A DNA stretch of 64,000 nucleotides. Source: Lytechinus pictus (Eukaryota; Echinodermata; Echinoidea; Temnopleuroida; Toxopneustidae). The stretch spans positions 9,963,501 to 10,027,500 of the forward strand of contig NC_087262.1 of assembly GCF_037042905.1 (NCBI RefSeq), written 5' to 3'. Each line of letters starts with the position of its first letter. Positions within the stretch are counted from its first letter, which is position 1. Shown here one piece after another: positions 33,972 to 44,860 of this stretch. A program made the translations under genes and the position numbers. The notes beneath the pieces were generated by a model. The model worked only from the letters and a program-made list of their open reading frames with translations, did not search any database and had not been told where the DNA came from.

Positions 33972-36900
33972 AGTAATTAAGTACAAGGAAGGTGCTAAAG
34001 ATAGTCCAGGACCGTTGAAAACACTCCGCGTGACAGACTTACAATAGAATCATTCCAAAAGGTAAAATGTGTCAAAAAATAATCGAGGAAACCAAATGGA
34101 GTGAGATAAATGTAAAGACAGATTATGATCATCATCGACACATCAACAGAATATTTTCATGACCAAGAAGACGGTTAATGTTTTTATTTCAATACTTATG
34201 ATATTAGTATGGCTATTACATACCTTTTTAAAAAGAGAGAAAGTATAAATCCTCCTGCTCTCTTTTTTGGAGTAAAGATCAGTCCTCTATCTGAATGTTT
34301 TTAATTGTGAACACTGTGTGTAATTACACCAGGATCACTATGTGTTTTGTCTCATTTGTATTTGTTGGTTATTTGCATCGAGCCTATAAGTCTAGGCTAA
34401 AACCACGACTGAACAGGCCACCTTATCTTATCTTGAATTATTATATATGTATTTTGTCATTGTTCAGGAGAAGTGGAGACCACTTTTGTATTTGTAGCTT
34501 GTTTATTATTTTAGTAATAACGTCGTGTTCTGTTTTTAAAGAAAGGATAAACTCCACAGGATTTGTTGGTTTTTATAATATAAAGAAAAAACAGTTTTAT
34601 GAAGAGTAGTATAAAGATTGTTTCAATGAACTGCCGAGGTTTAGGCAATTCAGTGAAGAGAAGAGATGTTTTTGAATTATTGAAATTAAAGAATTATCAT
34701 ATATGCTGTTTACAAGATACACATTTTAACACTGATAAAGAAGATGATATAAAAAGATTTTGGGGAAACAATTGTTTTTTTAGTAACAAAACATCAAACG
34801 CAAGAGGCGTTGTGATTTTATTTCGTGATGATGTACCAGTGAAAGTAATAAGAACTGAAAAATGTAATGATGGAAATTTTGTTGCTATAGATATGATGTT
34901 ATATGATTACAGTATTACTTTGATTTCACTATATGGTCCTAACACGGATAATGTCGGCTTTTATGCACACATTGAGAACTTAATATTGGATTTCAACAAC
35001 CCGTTTACAATCATATGTGGTGACTGGAATTTGGTTCAGGATTTTGAAAAAGATACACACAATTATATCCGACTAAATAATCCCAAAGCGAAACAAAGGG
35101 TCGACGAGATGAAGATTAACTTAGAATTGATTGACCCATGGAGGGAATTGCATGGCAGTGATACAGTATTTACATGGCGTCAGCCTACACCTTACAAGGC
35201 TGCCAGATTAGATTTCTTTTTGATATCAAAAGAATTAATATCAGTAATTGACAGTACAGAGGTAGTACCTGGTTACAGATCAGATCACTCATGGGTAAAC
35301 CTAACATTATGTTTGAATCGTGACAAAATCGGTCCCGGTTATTGGAAATTTAACAACTCCTTATTGAAAGACGGTGATTATACATGTAGAATAAGACAGC
35401 TAATTGCAGAAACTGTTGAAACTTATATTGTAAAACGTGACGGTGATATAAACTTCCCGCACGATAACTATGAGCATTGTAAATTTATGGTTAATGACCA
35501 ATTATTTTTTGACACCTTATTAACTTTAATAAGGGGTGAGACGATTTCATATTCTGTGAATAAAAAGAAAAGAATGCGTGATTTAGAAAATGATTTAGAA
35601 AAAGAAATTGTAGCCCTAGAAATTGGTATGTTAAATGGACATGATACAAATAAATATATTGAGATGTTGGAAAACAAGAAAGTTCAGTTATATTTGATAA
35701 GAAAAGAAAAGATAGATGGTCTAAAGATGAGATCAAAAGTCAAATGGATGGAATTTGGTGAAAAACCTTCAAAATACTTCTTAAATTTAGAAAAAAGGAA
35801 TGCAGTGAACAAACAAATAAATAGACTGATTGATAACGAAAATAAAACTATTTGTCTTCAGGAAAATCTTCAATCCGAGATTTTACGTTTTTATTCAGAA
35901 TTGTATCGAAAGAACGAGGTCATTGATATTGATTTGAACACCTCTTTAAATTATGCTGATGTACCCAAGTTAACAGACTGTTTATCTCAATCTTTGGAAG
36001 GCGAGCTTACTATAGAGGAGATATATCAATCATTGTCAAATATGAAGAATTGTAAATCTCCCGGACTAGATGGGTATACAGTCGAGTTTTTCAAACATTT
36101 CTGGAAAGATATTAACTTTTTTTTGCTTAGATGCTTAAATTTTGCCTTTAAATCAGGTAGCATGTCACAGATTCAGAAACTTGGTGTGATATCTCTTATT
36201 CCAAAAAATAAAAAAGAAAGACTTTATCTTCGAAATTGGAGACCTATATCTTTATTGAATGTTACATACAAAATAGCTTCGGCATGTATCGCAAATAGAC
36301 TCAAAAAGGTGCTTCCTTTTTTAATACATGAGAACCAAAAAGGTTTCATGGAGGGCCGGTTTATTGGTGAAAATATTCGACTGTTATATGATTTGCTTTT
36401 GTATACAGATGTGAACGATATCCCCGGTTTATTGCTTTTAATCGATTTCGAAAAGGCTTTCGATTCGATTTCTCACAGCTTCATTATAAAAGTTTTTAAA
36501 TACTTTAATTTTGGCCCATCGATTATACAATGGTTTAATGTCTTCTATGAAAATATTCAATCTTGTATTGTGGTAAATGGACACCTCACTCCGAGATTTA
36601 GAATCGAAAGAGGTTGTCGCCAGGGGGACCCATTATCTCCCTATATTTTCCTCTTGTGTGCAGAGATTCTTGGAATTTTATTTAGAAATACAAGGTGTAT
36701 TAATGGAATAAGGATATCTGAACAAAATTTGAAATTGATTCAGTATGCGGATGATACTTTACTCACGCTAAACGGTACCGCTTCGGAATTGAATATCGCA
36801 TTAAATATTTTAGATGAATATGCTGCAATATCTGGATTAAAAATAAATATTCATAAGACACGAGCGATTTGGATAGGGCTAAATAAAAACAAAAAAGACA

Positions 36901-38556
36901 AGATACTTATTGATCGTAATTTAACATGGGTATTTGATGAATTCTTTAGATATCTAGGTGTTGATTTTTGTACGGATTTGCAGAAGATGGTACAATATAA
37001 TTACAACGAAAAAATTATAGAAATAAAGAGTCAAATGACATCATGGTTAAAAAGATATCTAACTGTGTTAGGAAGAGTAACTGTGGTTAAATCCTTGTTG
37101 GTTTCTAAGCTTAATTACCTCATTATGTCTCTTCCGAATCCTAGTGACGAAGTTTTAAAGGATTTAAATTCATTATTTTACAAATTCATATGGGAGGAAA
37201 AACCGGACAAAGTTTGTAGGATTCAAATGTCCCAAACATATTTAAACGGTGGGGTTAAAATGATAGACATATATTCACACTGTCAATCATTAAAGATTTC
37301 TTGGATTAGGAGAATTGTAAACGGATCAATTGATAGTTACATTCTAAGCTTTCTTACGTTATCCTTGCCAAGACTACAAGATGTTCTTTTGTATATGACA
37401 TATATGGGTAGTCACTACTTTCGAGAATTATCAAAACAGACCTATAACTCTTTCTGGAGTGAAATGTTTTTTGCTTATAGTAATTTCTTAACTATCTATT
37501 ATAATAATCATGTCAATATACCTTCACATCCTTTATGGAATAATAACATAAAAATAGGCAATTTGCCAATATATATGAAGAAATGGAGTGAAAGGGGTAT
37601 ACGTTTCATTAATGATATTTTGGATGAAGGAGGGCATTTTTTATCTTTCAAAGATTTTCAGGATCTTTATGATGTCCAGTCAAATTTTCTTTTTTATCAT
37701 TCACTGTGTGCTGCTATCAAGGAAGCCTACAAAAGGTCCACTTTCAATAGAATCCCCCAACCATTAATTCCAGATGTGCTATCATTTATTACTAAACATA
37801 AAAAAGGATGCTCGCATATTTATTCCATTCTATTGAAACGACGAAAAACAGAAAACAAAAGCTTTCTTAAATGGAAGTGCATATTTGATCTGAACGATAA
37901 AAGGTGGGAATCCTATTGCTCATTGGGTTTTCAGTGTACCATTGATGTAACATTGCGTTGGTTTCAATATAAGGTTGTGCAACGTATATTATTTACAAAT
38001 GATTTGCTTTTCAAATTGAAATTAGTTTCAGTAAACAAATGCACCTTCTGCCGAAAAGAAATCGAAACGGTTTTGCATCTATACTCGGAGTGCAGGCATG
38101 TTAATCACATTTGGAAAGAGTTAGAGGTTTGGATTAGGACCAAAACCAGTGAGACTCTACACTTTTCAGATGAAAATAAAATATTCGGATTTATTGGAAA
38201 AAACAATTGTGCACTTAATTGTATTTTTATTATAGTAAGAAAAACTGTATATGATTGTAAAATAAACAATACAATTCCTCTTTTCAGTATCATTAAATCC
38301 TCAATAATCAATTATTATCAAAATGAGAAATACATTGCCCAACTTAATTTCAAACAACGCAGATTTGACAAAAGATGGTTTCGGTTGAAAAATCTTTTTA
38401 CTGTTTGACTTCAACATGTAAAATTATTTTGTTATACTTGTCAGTTCATTGTTTATATCAGTGATTGTATTATTCATTGTGCTCTGTACCTATTGATTTT
38501 TTATTGCCAATAAAATCCCTGTGGAGGGGAAAAAGAAAGAAAAAAAAAAAAAAATA
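33972..38556 (+). mobile_element. Full-ORF2 LINE (L1/Tx1-like), 4.6 kb
   Basis: This is a non-LTR retrotransposon defined by its position between the two 1.68-kb direct repeats. It has a 627-bp leader, one long intact ORF, about 100 bp of 3' UTR with AATAAA at 38509, and an A-rich tail (38528-38556). A 104-codon frame (34295-34609) overlaps the main ATG by 11 bases and ends TAG inside it; I cannot assign it to a gag-like ORF1. The element may therefore be 5'-truncated relative to a two-ORF ancestor. The intact ORF and the near-identical flanks argue for a recent insertion. Confidence 0.85.
34599..38408 (+). CDS. LINE endonuclease-reverse transcriptase (1269 aa)
   Basis: This is the enzyme that nicks target DNA and copies the element RNA at the nick. 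Residues about 1-235 form an APE-type endonuclease with SMNCRGLGN, LQDTH, CGDWN, RLDFFLIS and a final SDHSW. The usual LQETH glutamate is an aspartate here, a conservative change. The reverse transcriptase follows with KSPGLDGYTVEFF, NWRPISLLN, QKGFMEGR, IDFEKAFDS (catalytic Asp616), GCRQGDPLSPYIF and QYADDTLL (catalytic Asp718-Asp719). The C-terminus has a zf-RVT-type CTFCRK..HLYSECRH (Cys1148 onward). Length, domain order and zinc motif fit the L1/Tx1 group; the exact clade needs a tree. The frame is uninterrupted, so it may still be active. Confidence 0.9.
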   Translation: MKSSIKIVSMNCRGLGNSVKRRDVFELLKLKNYHICCLQDTHFNTDKEDDIKRFWGNNCFFSNKTSNARGVVILFRDDVPVKVIRTEKCNDGNFVAIDMMLYDYSITLISLYGPNTDNVGFYAHIENLILDFNNPFTIICGDWNLVQDFEKDTHNYIRLNNPKAKQRVDEMKINLELIDPWRELHGSDTVFTWRQPTPYKAARLDFFLISKELISVIDSTEVVPGYRSDHSWVNLTLCLNRDKIGPGYWKFNNSLLKDGDYTCRIRQLIAETVETYIVKRDGDINFPHDNYEHCKFMVNDQLFFDTLLTLIRGETISYSVNKKKRMRDLENDLEKEIVALEIGMLNGHDTNKYIEMLENKKVQLYLIRKEKIDGLKMRSKVKWMEFGEKPSKYFLNLEKRNAVNKQINRLIDNENKTICLQENLQSEILRFYSELYRKNEVIDIDLNTSLNYADVPKLTDCLSQSLEGELTIEEIYQSLSNMKNCKSPGLDGYTVEFFKHFWKDINFFLLRCLNFAFKSGSMSQIQKLGVISLIPKNKKERLYLRNWRPISLLNVTYKIASACIANRLKKVLPFLIHENQKGFMEGRFIGENIRLLYDLLLYTDVNDIPGLLLLIDFEKAFDSISHSFIIKVFKYFNFGPSIIQWFNVFYENIQSCIVVNGHLTPRFRIERGCRQGDPLSPYIFLLCAEILGILFRNTRCINGIRISEQNLKLIQYADDTLLTLNGTASELNIALNILDEYAAISGLKINIHKTRAIWIGLNKNKKDKILIDRNLTWVFDEFFRYLGVDFCTDLQKMVQYNYNEKIIEIKSQMTSWLKRYLTVLGRVTVVKSLLVSKLNYLIMSLPNPSDEVLKDLNSLFYKFIWEEKPDKVCRIQMSQTYLNGGVKMIDIYSHCQSLKISWIRRIVNGSIDSYILSFLTLSLPRLQDVLLYMTYMGSHYFRELSKQTYNSFWSEMFFAYSNFLTIYYNNHVNIPSHPLWNNNIKIGNLPIYMKKWSERGIRFINDILDEGGHFLSFKDFQDLYDVQSNFLFYHSLCAAIKEAYKRSTFNRIPQPLIPDVLSFITKHKKGCSHIYSILLKRRKTENKSFLKWKCIFDLNDKRWESYCSLGFQCTIDVTLRWFQYKVVQRILFTNDLLFKLKLVSVNKCTFCRKEIETVLHLYSECRHVNHIWKELEVWIRTKTSETLHFSDENKIFGFIGKNNCALNCIFIIVRKTVYDCKINNTIPLFSIIKSSIINYYQNEKYIAQLNFKQRRFDKRWFRLKNLFTV

Positions 38557-40236
38557 ATAATAAAAATTTGTAATGTAAATATACCGTTTTTACCCAAGTA
38601 AGCCCCCCCTTGAAAGTGAGGACCTTTTTTTTTTCTTTTTTGCTTGTCAGATTTTCCGCGGACTAAATAGCCTTTAATTTTAGGTGAAACCCCCTTTTTT
38701 CATCGGGAAAACGTGCCCCCCCCCCTTTGGAAAAAAATCCTGGATCCGCCCCTGGATGGCACAAGCCATTAGCACGCAGGGTCCGTGGAACATTTTTGTG
38801 TAAAGAATAGAGGGCTGATTATGCAAAATCACGATAAGATGATAATTTTTTACATTTTTAACATGTTTGCTGAAAAGGGGTGGGGAATTATGCCATTTTA
38901 GGATCCCAGTTCCACAGGCCATGACGTCACCCCCGGCCCGCCCGTCAGTTAACAAACATCAAAACAAAGAGCCAAAAAATTCACATTATACACCTGTGCA
39001 ATTTTATATCGATACGTCATTATTTTAATACATTAAAATACAACACTATTTGGAACCTTTATTAAATGAACAACATTCTCATCATAATATTTTATCTATT
39101 AAAAATCAACTTTATTGATATATGATCATCCCTTTGCAATAAAAACTGGACGGATAATAAAGCTGATATATTTAAAGCAATAGGGGCAGAATGGGCTTTC
39201 AAGGACGGATTTATTATTATTGACGGTTCAATATATTTCATTAACACAGATCAAATGAGACAGGCAAACTGGAAATGGCATGCACTTTAAAAGATAAATA
39301 ACATAAAAAAGCCGCGACCATCCAACGAAGATTGATATAACAAAGAGTGAATTAAATTTTCTACCTCGGTCAGTAAATTGAGTTTGGTACTTTTAACTAA
39401 ATAACGCACCCTTTGAAATATAGTCCCCTATAAAAAAAAGCATTTAGCATTATTCCCTTTTGAAAACATCATGTGCACATCAGAAATCATTTTTACCCCA
39501 AATCACACATGAATTTAATGAAAAAAAAAATGTCGTTCTGAGTGGCTCGTATCCAATTTCTATTCATGTAATATATCCAGGGGCTGTTTCATAAAGCTAT
39601 TCGTAAGTTAAGAGTGACTTTAAGAACGACAGGTGATCCTTCTTGTGGTTGATGATATTCATTCAATGGGTAACGGTGATTGTTTGACGCGTACGAAAGG
39701 TTCACCAGTCGCTCTTAACTTTCGAACAGCTTTATGAAACACCCACCAAGAGTGTATATAGAAGAACAAATTTAAGCAATAATGATTTTAATTCAAACTA
39801 ATAGTACTCAAAATGAGAACTAGTAACATCACAGGGAATCACAAAAGTTGTATTTTCCGGGATGATACATCATTGTATAATACTTTTAAACATCATAATG
39901 TTTATTTGATTTCCTTTGATATAATCATATTGATCTTTTACACGAGAAATATATTACAAAATTAATCATGTATTTGAAAAATGGAAAATAATATTTGTAT
40001 TCACTTCCATTTTCCAAAAATATTGATTGATTGATTGCATTTATTCTTTTTCATTCCAAAATTCAACAAAAGTTACAATATAAGGCAAAACACAAAAATG
40101 TAATATACAGAAATGAAAAAAGGGAACCCACTGGAAAGCAAAGCTTGTTGGTATGGGTTCCCTGCAATAAATAGTTAATTAAAGTATATCTTTGATCAAT
40201 GAAATTCAAATCGTAAATTAATCAAATCGTAAATTG
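38557..40236 (+). repeat. 1.68-kb direct repeat flanking the LINE, copy 2
   Basis: It starts ATAATAAAAATTTG directly after the LINE tail and ends ATCAAATCGTAAATTG, after which unique DNA (TTCTGGATG) begins. Copy 1 after the same words enters the LINE leader. It carries the truncated hAT MITE (to 38755), family C element and ATTG tail in the same order as copy 1. Confidence 0.85.
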
Positions 40237-41579
40237 TTCTGGATGAATGAACCAAGCCCCTCATGTTTGTTGCCTCATTGCGTCACGGGTTAGAATTTAT
40301 TTTTATGTACCTTCTTCTTCTTCTTCTTCTTCCTCCGCTTATATCGGAGATCAACAGCAAGGTGCTGCATAAAGAATGTCCATCAGCAGTTAATGATTAC
40401 AGAGAGGAAAGAGATGTAATACGGCTAATATGGAGTTTATAAAGGAAAGTCAATGTAAGCAAAATAAGCACATCATTTTGTAGGGAGGTGAGGTAAAGAG
40501 AGCATGGGAGTAACACCGCTGTTGTACCAATAGTACATAACAATAAAATAAAGAGAATATGAAAAAAAAATTCAAATTACTTGTATGGCCCATGATTTGT
40601 AATCCAATTGAAAGAAAAGAACAGTTGAATTAAAAAATAAATGATTATGTCTTCGAAAGAAAGTATGTACAGACCAGTGGCCCGATCAATCACAACTATG
40701 GAAAGCCAGCAAAGTCAACATATAAAATGCATGTTTGTTCAAACAAAAAAAATGATATGAATGTATATCCATTAATTCATTGATTTCTTCACAATTTGGT
40801 GTGTTCTCCTTTGTTTACAAAGGACGTTTTGAAAATTTCCTGTAGAAAAAAATATGACACTGATGGATTTCCATAGAGCTACGATTGATTGGATCAATCG
40901 TAACTCTTTGTAAGATGGGGCCTAGAGAATTGAAGAGATAAGTTGTGATGAAGGAACCCCCTCTCCCAAAAAAATAAAAAAGATAAATACATTTTAAAAA
41001 ATGAATAAATGAATAAACAAATGAATGAATGAATGAATGGATGAATGAATGAATGGATGAATGAATGAATGAATGAATGAATGAATGAATGAATGGATGG
41101 ATGAATGAATGAATGAATGAATGAATGAATGAATGAATGAATGAATGAATGAATGAATTAATTAATTAATTAATTAATTAATGAATTAATTAATCAATAT
41201 TAATCAATAAGAATGAAATAAGTAAATTGAATTAAATTCAGCATTTTTTTCAATTCAGCATTTGAATGAGAGGATACGAAAGGATACGAAAATTGGCTGA
41301 AAAGCAAACAATTTTAAAAATAATAAGATTTCTTTTACGCAATAATACTCTCCACAGAATATTGTTGAAATCTCTGTGTCATTTCAAAAGAACAAAAGCT
41401 TCCAATGACTTAAAGACCCTGACCGGTGTAAAAACAGTCATATATCAAAATAAAGGTAATGATTCATACAATACAAATATATCAAAAATATTACATATAT
41501 CTCCTTCCATTTCTGACAAATATTAAATAAAAATCTAAGAAACTGCTCCTCCAAAGTACGCTTCGATTGAGCACCCCCA
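40237..41579. other. Gene-free stretch with CTT and ATGA arrays
   Basis: It contains a (CTT)n run at 40311-40335, then AT-rich sequence and (ATGA)n/(ATTA)n at 40995-41185. A small frame at 41266-41526 has no splice or domain support. Confidence 0.5.
40995..41185 (+). repeat. (ATGA)n then (ATTA)n microsatellite
   Basis: Tetranucleotide array GAATGAATGAATG with ATGG variants, changing sharply to TTAATTAATTAA at 41158. Confidence 0.95.
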
Positions 41580-42093
41580 CGTCGCCTGGAAATGATGACG
41601 TCACGTTGTGTCAGGAGGGTTGTGATTCCATAGGTTTGTGTACAAAAGCATTGGGTATTTTCTTCCATTTCCATGTTATGAATCCATTTTTTTTTTTCGT
41701 TTTCAGATGAAAATGGCACTCAAAATTATTCACTGTTCAAATTGTTGTAAACCTACAACTATTCACTACCTTTTTTGTGATTTCTTTGTTTGGCTCTTAT
41801 TGGGCCTAAATTGCTATGTCAGGAAAAGTTGTTATACATAATCTAAATGCAGATAGAATTGAAATCTGCGCCAAATAAGCAGGAAATAAAATATGGCAAA
41901 AACTAGTTCAAAACTGTAGATTTCATAAATTCAAGCTTGTGGGTAAAAATATATGTGATATCCCTCTGTGATAGAAGTGAAGAGAATGAAATGCGTAATC
42001 TGGAAAGCAAAAAATCACCCAGTTTTTCTGTGTACAAACCTATGGAATCACGACGCTTCTTACACAACGTGACGTCACGGTCTCGAGGCAGGT
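41580..42093. mobile_element. Fold-back element with CRE-like palindromes in its arms
   Basis: The left arm (41586-41645) and right arm (42030-42093) are inverted repeats. They share GATTCCATAGGTTTGT and TGACGTCACGTTGTGT. Each arm carries a TGACGTCA octamer. The loop is AT-rich and non-coding. No target duplication was identified. Confidence 0.6.
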
Positions 42094-42299
42094 GAAAAGC
42101 ACAATAAAGCCTATTTTCTAAGCGGGGTTCGAAGCCCGATAATTGGAATATTCACAAGCAAAATACTCAGCTGGGAAGCGGTGAAAATGCATAAAGCATA
42201 GTGTACCTTGCTGTATTTAGTAGCTTATAAGCTTTCGATTGGTATATAATTTATCAATTTCATTTTCGGGTCCGGTCTGGATCTTTAAATGGGTATTCA

Positions 42300-43016
42300 C
42301 TATGTCTTCGAGGGTGCATCATGAGTCTTGTATTTGTGCTTGAGCACCTTAAGGAAATTGTCCGAGGACATCGCAGTGGCTTTGGTATTCATACTCAACC
42401 TGTCGAAAACCTTCGACGTCCTGTGCACCTCGTGGTCCTTTCCGGTGGACGATCCGGCAAACGAGCTCGTCGGAATAGGAGGTTTGCCCGTCCGATCGAC
42501 GTTGGTGACCTGTTGCGCCGCGTTGCGCCATCGGTCAGACACCTTCTTCAGTCTCGTGAAGTCTTTCTTCGACTTGGAGTCCATGTACATCTCATGTATC
42601 GAAGCCGAGGATTTAGTAGTCATCGAGGTCGATGAACTCGAATGCAGCTGCTCGGGCGATGTAGATTTCGGACGCTCAACCGGACTCGAGTTTGAAGCTT
42701 CAGTCGTCGTTGTGGCGCGCGGTAACGGTGGAAGACTTGTCAGGGTGTCGATCGATGCTCGACGTCGTAAAAACGACCCGCTGGTCGACGACGACGGTGA
42801 TGATGGCGAGCGGGAGGTCGTTCTGTGAATACTGCTCTGGCTGCTTGATTGATATCTACTGAACGGGTGGGGATCACCATGTGTAGAATCTGGATGTCGC
42901 AGAGTACCAAGGCACTCCGATCGACGTCGGGTTCGGTATAGATTCTCTCGGCGCTTTTTCTGTTCCAAGTTTAGATCGATGATTTCACGGTTGGCTCTCC
43001 GCAACACTTGTTCTTG
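42300..43016 (-). CDS. Last exon of a Ser/Thr-rich coiled-coil protein gene
   Basis: I do not recognise the family. On the minus strand the exon opens after a good acceptor (TTTCTACACAG, ending 43017) in phase 0 and encodes 238 residues to a TAG at 42302-42300. It starts QEQVLRRANREIIDLNLEQK, a helical heptad-like segment continuing the coiled coil of the previous exon. Next comes a Ser/Arg/Pro-rich region (SSSQSSIHRTTSRSPSSPSS), a KKDFTRLKKVSDRWRNA segment, and a basic C-terminus (FLKVLKHKYKTHDAPSKT). There is no membrane segment. GC content and codon use are higher than in the flanks, as in the charged-protein exon at 26.6 kb. The two genes are convergent. Confidence 0.75.
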   Translation of the reverse strand, partial: QEQVLRRANREIIDLNLEQKKRRENLYRTRRRSECLGTLRHPDSTHGDPHPFSRYQSSSQSSIHRTTSRSPSSPSSSTSGSFLRRRASIDTLTSLPPLPRATTTTEASNSSPVERPKSTSPEQLHSSSSTSMTTKSSASIHEMYMDSKSKKDFTRLKKVSDRWRNAAQQVTNVDRTGKPPIPTSSFAGSSTGKDHEVHRTSKVFDRLSMNTKATAMSSDNFLKVLKHKYKTHDAPSKT

Positions 43017-43832
43017 CTGTGTAGAAAGATACGAATAGGACAAGTTTATTTCTTAATGCAAATTAAATCGACCCACATACATGTGAAGATAATACTTTGG
43101 TAGATAAAATTAAATTCATAGCGATTTTTTCCAGTGATAAAAACCTTCCAAGAGAGAGATAGAGGAGGGTTTGCAGTGCCCCGTAGGCCCGTAACACAAA
43201 ACTTAGCAAATGATCGTTTGGCTGATTTACGATTGGTTGCATCGGATTATTTCTTTTGCAATTACAGAAATAGGGCCCTTGACTTCAAACCATCTTACAA
43301 GTCGATCAATCAATAATCTTACAGTTTTATACAATATTTGGATCTCGGAATCTATATAGACAAACTTTCTTTTTAATAGGGACCTCATATCGCGTAATTA
43401 TTTATTTACCATCCTACTTGGTATTGTGTTTGTGTGTCATTTGCTTTACATTGATGACTTTATTGACTCTAAACTAACCCCAAAATGGTATGTCAATGGA
43501 TATCCAGTAACAACTTTGGTCAATGTGGACCTTGTAACACAAAGGTTATCAATCGATCACTATATTTGAAAGATTGGTTCTGATTTGTTCGTGCAACGAT
43601 GATCTTGATGTGGCATTTCATTTATTGATTAATCGCTAACTTTTGTGGAGTCAGTTTCACAGATGTGACTGTTCCATCTTTGATTTCCTGTATGCCTAAT
43701 TTCAATTCATCACAAGACTGAAACGCTTCCAGTCTAATCTTGGAGCTACCAGACTGGTAAATGTTGATATCCAACCCGCCGGAAAAGAAAGGCAATTTGG
43801 GACCCTTCTGATCTATGCTTCTGTAACCTTAC

Positions 43833-44008
43833 CTGATGCCTTAGCCTTTGGAGATCCTGATGTAGTCTTTCCTGATGGCAGCTATTGCGGCGGTAGAGGT
43901 GCATCGATGCATCCCTCTCCCCGGTGGCGACGGGTACAAGCCCAAGGTCGCTTAGGAAGGGTTCTGAACCATGCATCTCAAGTTTAGGGTCCGGGATGTT
44001 AAGTCTGA
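43833..44008 (-). CDS. Internal exon of the same minus-strand gene
   Basis: The donor is CATCAG|gtaagg at 43833/43832; the acceptor is ctgatcag|TCAGACTT at 44009/44008. The frame encodes RLNIPDPKLEMHGSEPFLSD and onward to CHQERLHQDLQRLRHQ, which joins in phase 0 to QEQVLRRANREI of the last exon and makes one continuous coiled coil. The 5' phase (1) matches the upstream exon's leftover A, giving an ATC codon at the junction. The acceptor's pyrimidine tract is weak, which lowers confidence in the exact 5' edge. The exon lies in a locally triplicated segment. Confidence 0.65.
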
Positions 44009-44370
44009 CTGATCAGGTGATTCGGTCCTTGCTCTAAATGTTTGGTTCATACACAGTTATCCAGAATGAAATATTACGGCGACAAATATCGCTTCTAGGA
44101 AGGGTTCATACCCGTGTATCTCAAGTTTATTTAATCTGACTGATCAAGTGATTCGCTCCTTGCTCTAAAATTTCGGTTCAAACATGGTAATCCAAAATAA
44201 AAATTAATATGTTTTCAGACGGCAACAAATGCAAGCCCAATATCGCTTAATTATAAAATGATCAGAACCCGGCACTTCCAGTTCAAGGTCAGGGATGTTT
44301 TCTCTGACTGATCAAGACAGTGATTCACTCCTTGCTCTGAAAACTCTGTTCAAGTGCAGCTAACCAGACC
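43905..44370 (-). repeat. Local triplication covering an exon
   Basis: Three degenerate units of about 145-160 bp share (plus strand) TATCGCTT/GTCGCTTAGGAAGGGTTC, CTCAAGTTTA, TCTGACTGATCA, GTGATTC and CTCCTTGCTCTA. Unit 1 includes the 5' part of the exon at 43833-44008 and its acceptor; units 2 (about 44081-44205) and 3 (about 44221-44365) lie in the upstream intron. In unit 2 the exon-equivalent frame meets a stop right after the acceptor-like AG, so these are decayed exon copies. Confidence 0.6.
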
Positions 44371-44860
44371 AAGATGTTTAAAACTCAGTAGGCCTATTAA
44401 AAAAACGGGACTCTGTCGTTGCTCTATAGATTCATTTCAAATTCATTCCAACATGTCCGATGGCCTTTATTGCAACACGTGAACTATTCAGGAATGAACA
44501 GTTCTGAGAGACCAGGTGATGGTGAAAAGCTACAGTTCAGATTTGAGAGAGAATTAATGTATCAAGAAATCTCGCCTGGATGTTAAAGTTAACAAACAGT
44601 GCATTAACCGTGTTGACTATCACATCAGGAGGACGCAATGTTTGAATAGCCCAAAATGTATCAGATGTCCAAAGGGTTGCTTCACGGGATTACACACTTT
44701 AAATGAGCGAATGAGTTTTCAATTCACTGAGAATGATCCTTGAACATTGTCAACATGGTGTGAAAATCTGAGAGAGAAATTCCTCCATGCCAATGTTATC
44801 CTGCTCCGTGTACATCGATGGTGTTAACAAGATGATTAAACATTAGTGAATGGGGTTTAC

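Noticed and set aside
34295-34609. 2A-type ribosome-skipping peptide suggested by LFRRSGD
   Set aside because: Echinoderm LINEs can carry SGD..NPGP motifs, but here no NPGP follows, so the match is only three residues.
32293-40236. LTR retrotransposon with 1.68-kb LTRs
   Set aside because: The interior encodes an APE-endonuclease LINE protein with an A-rich tail and no gag, protease or integrase. The repeats contain truncated unrelated MITEs and lack TG..CA ends.
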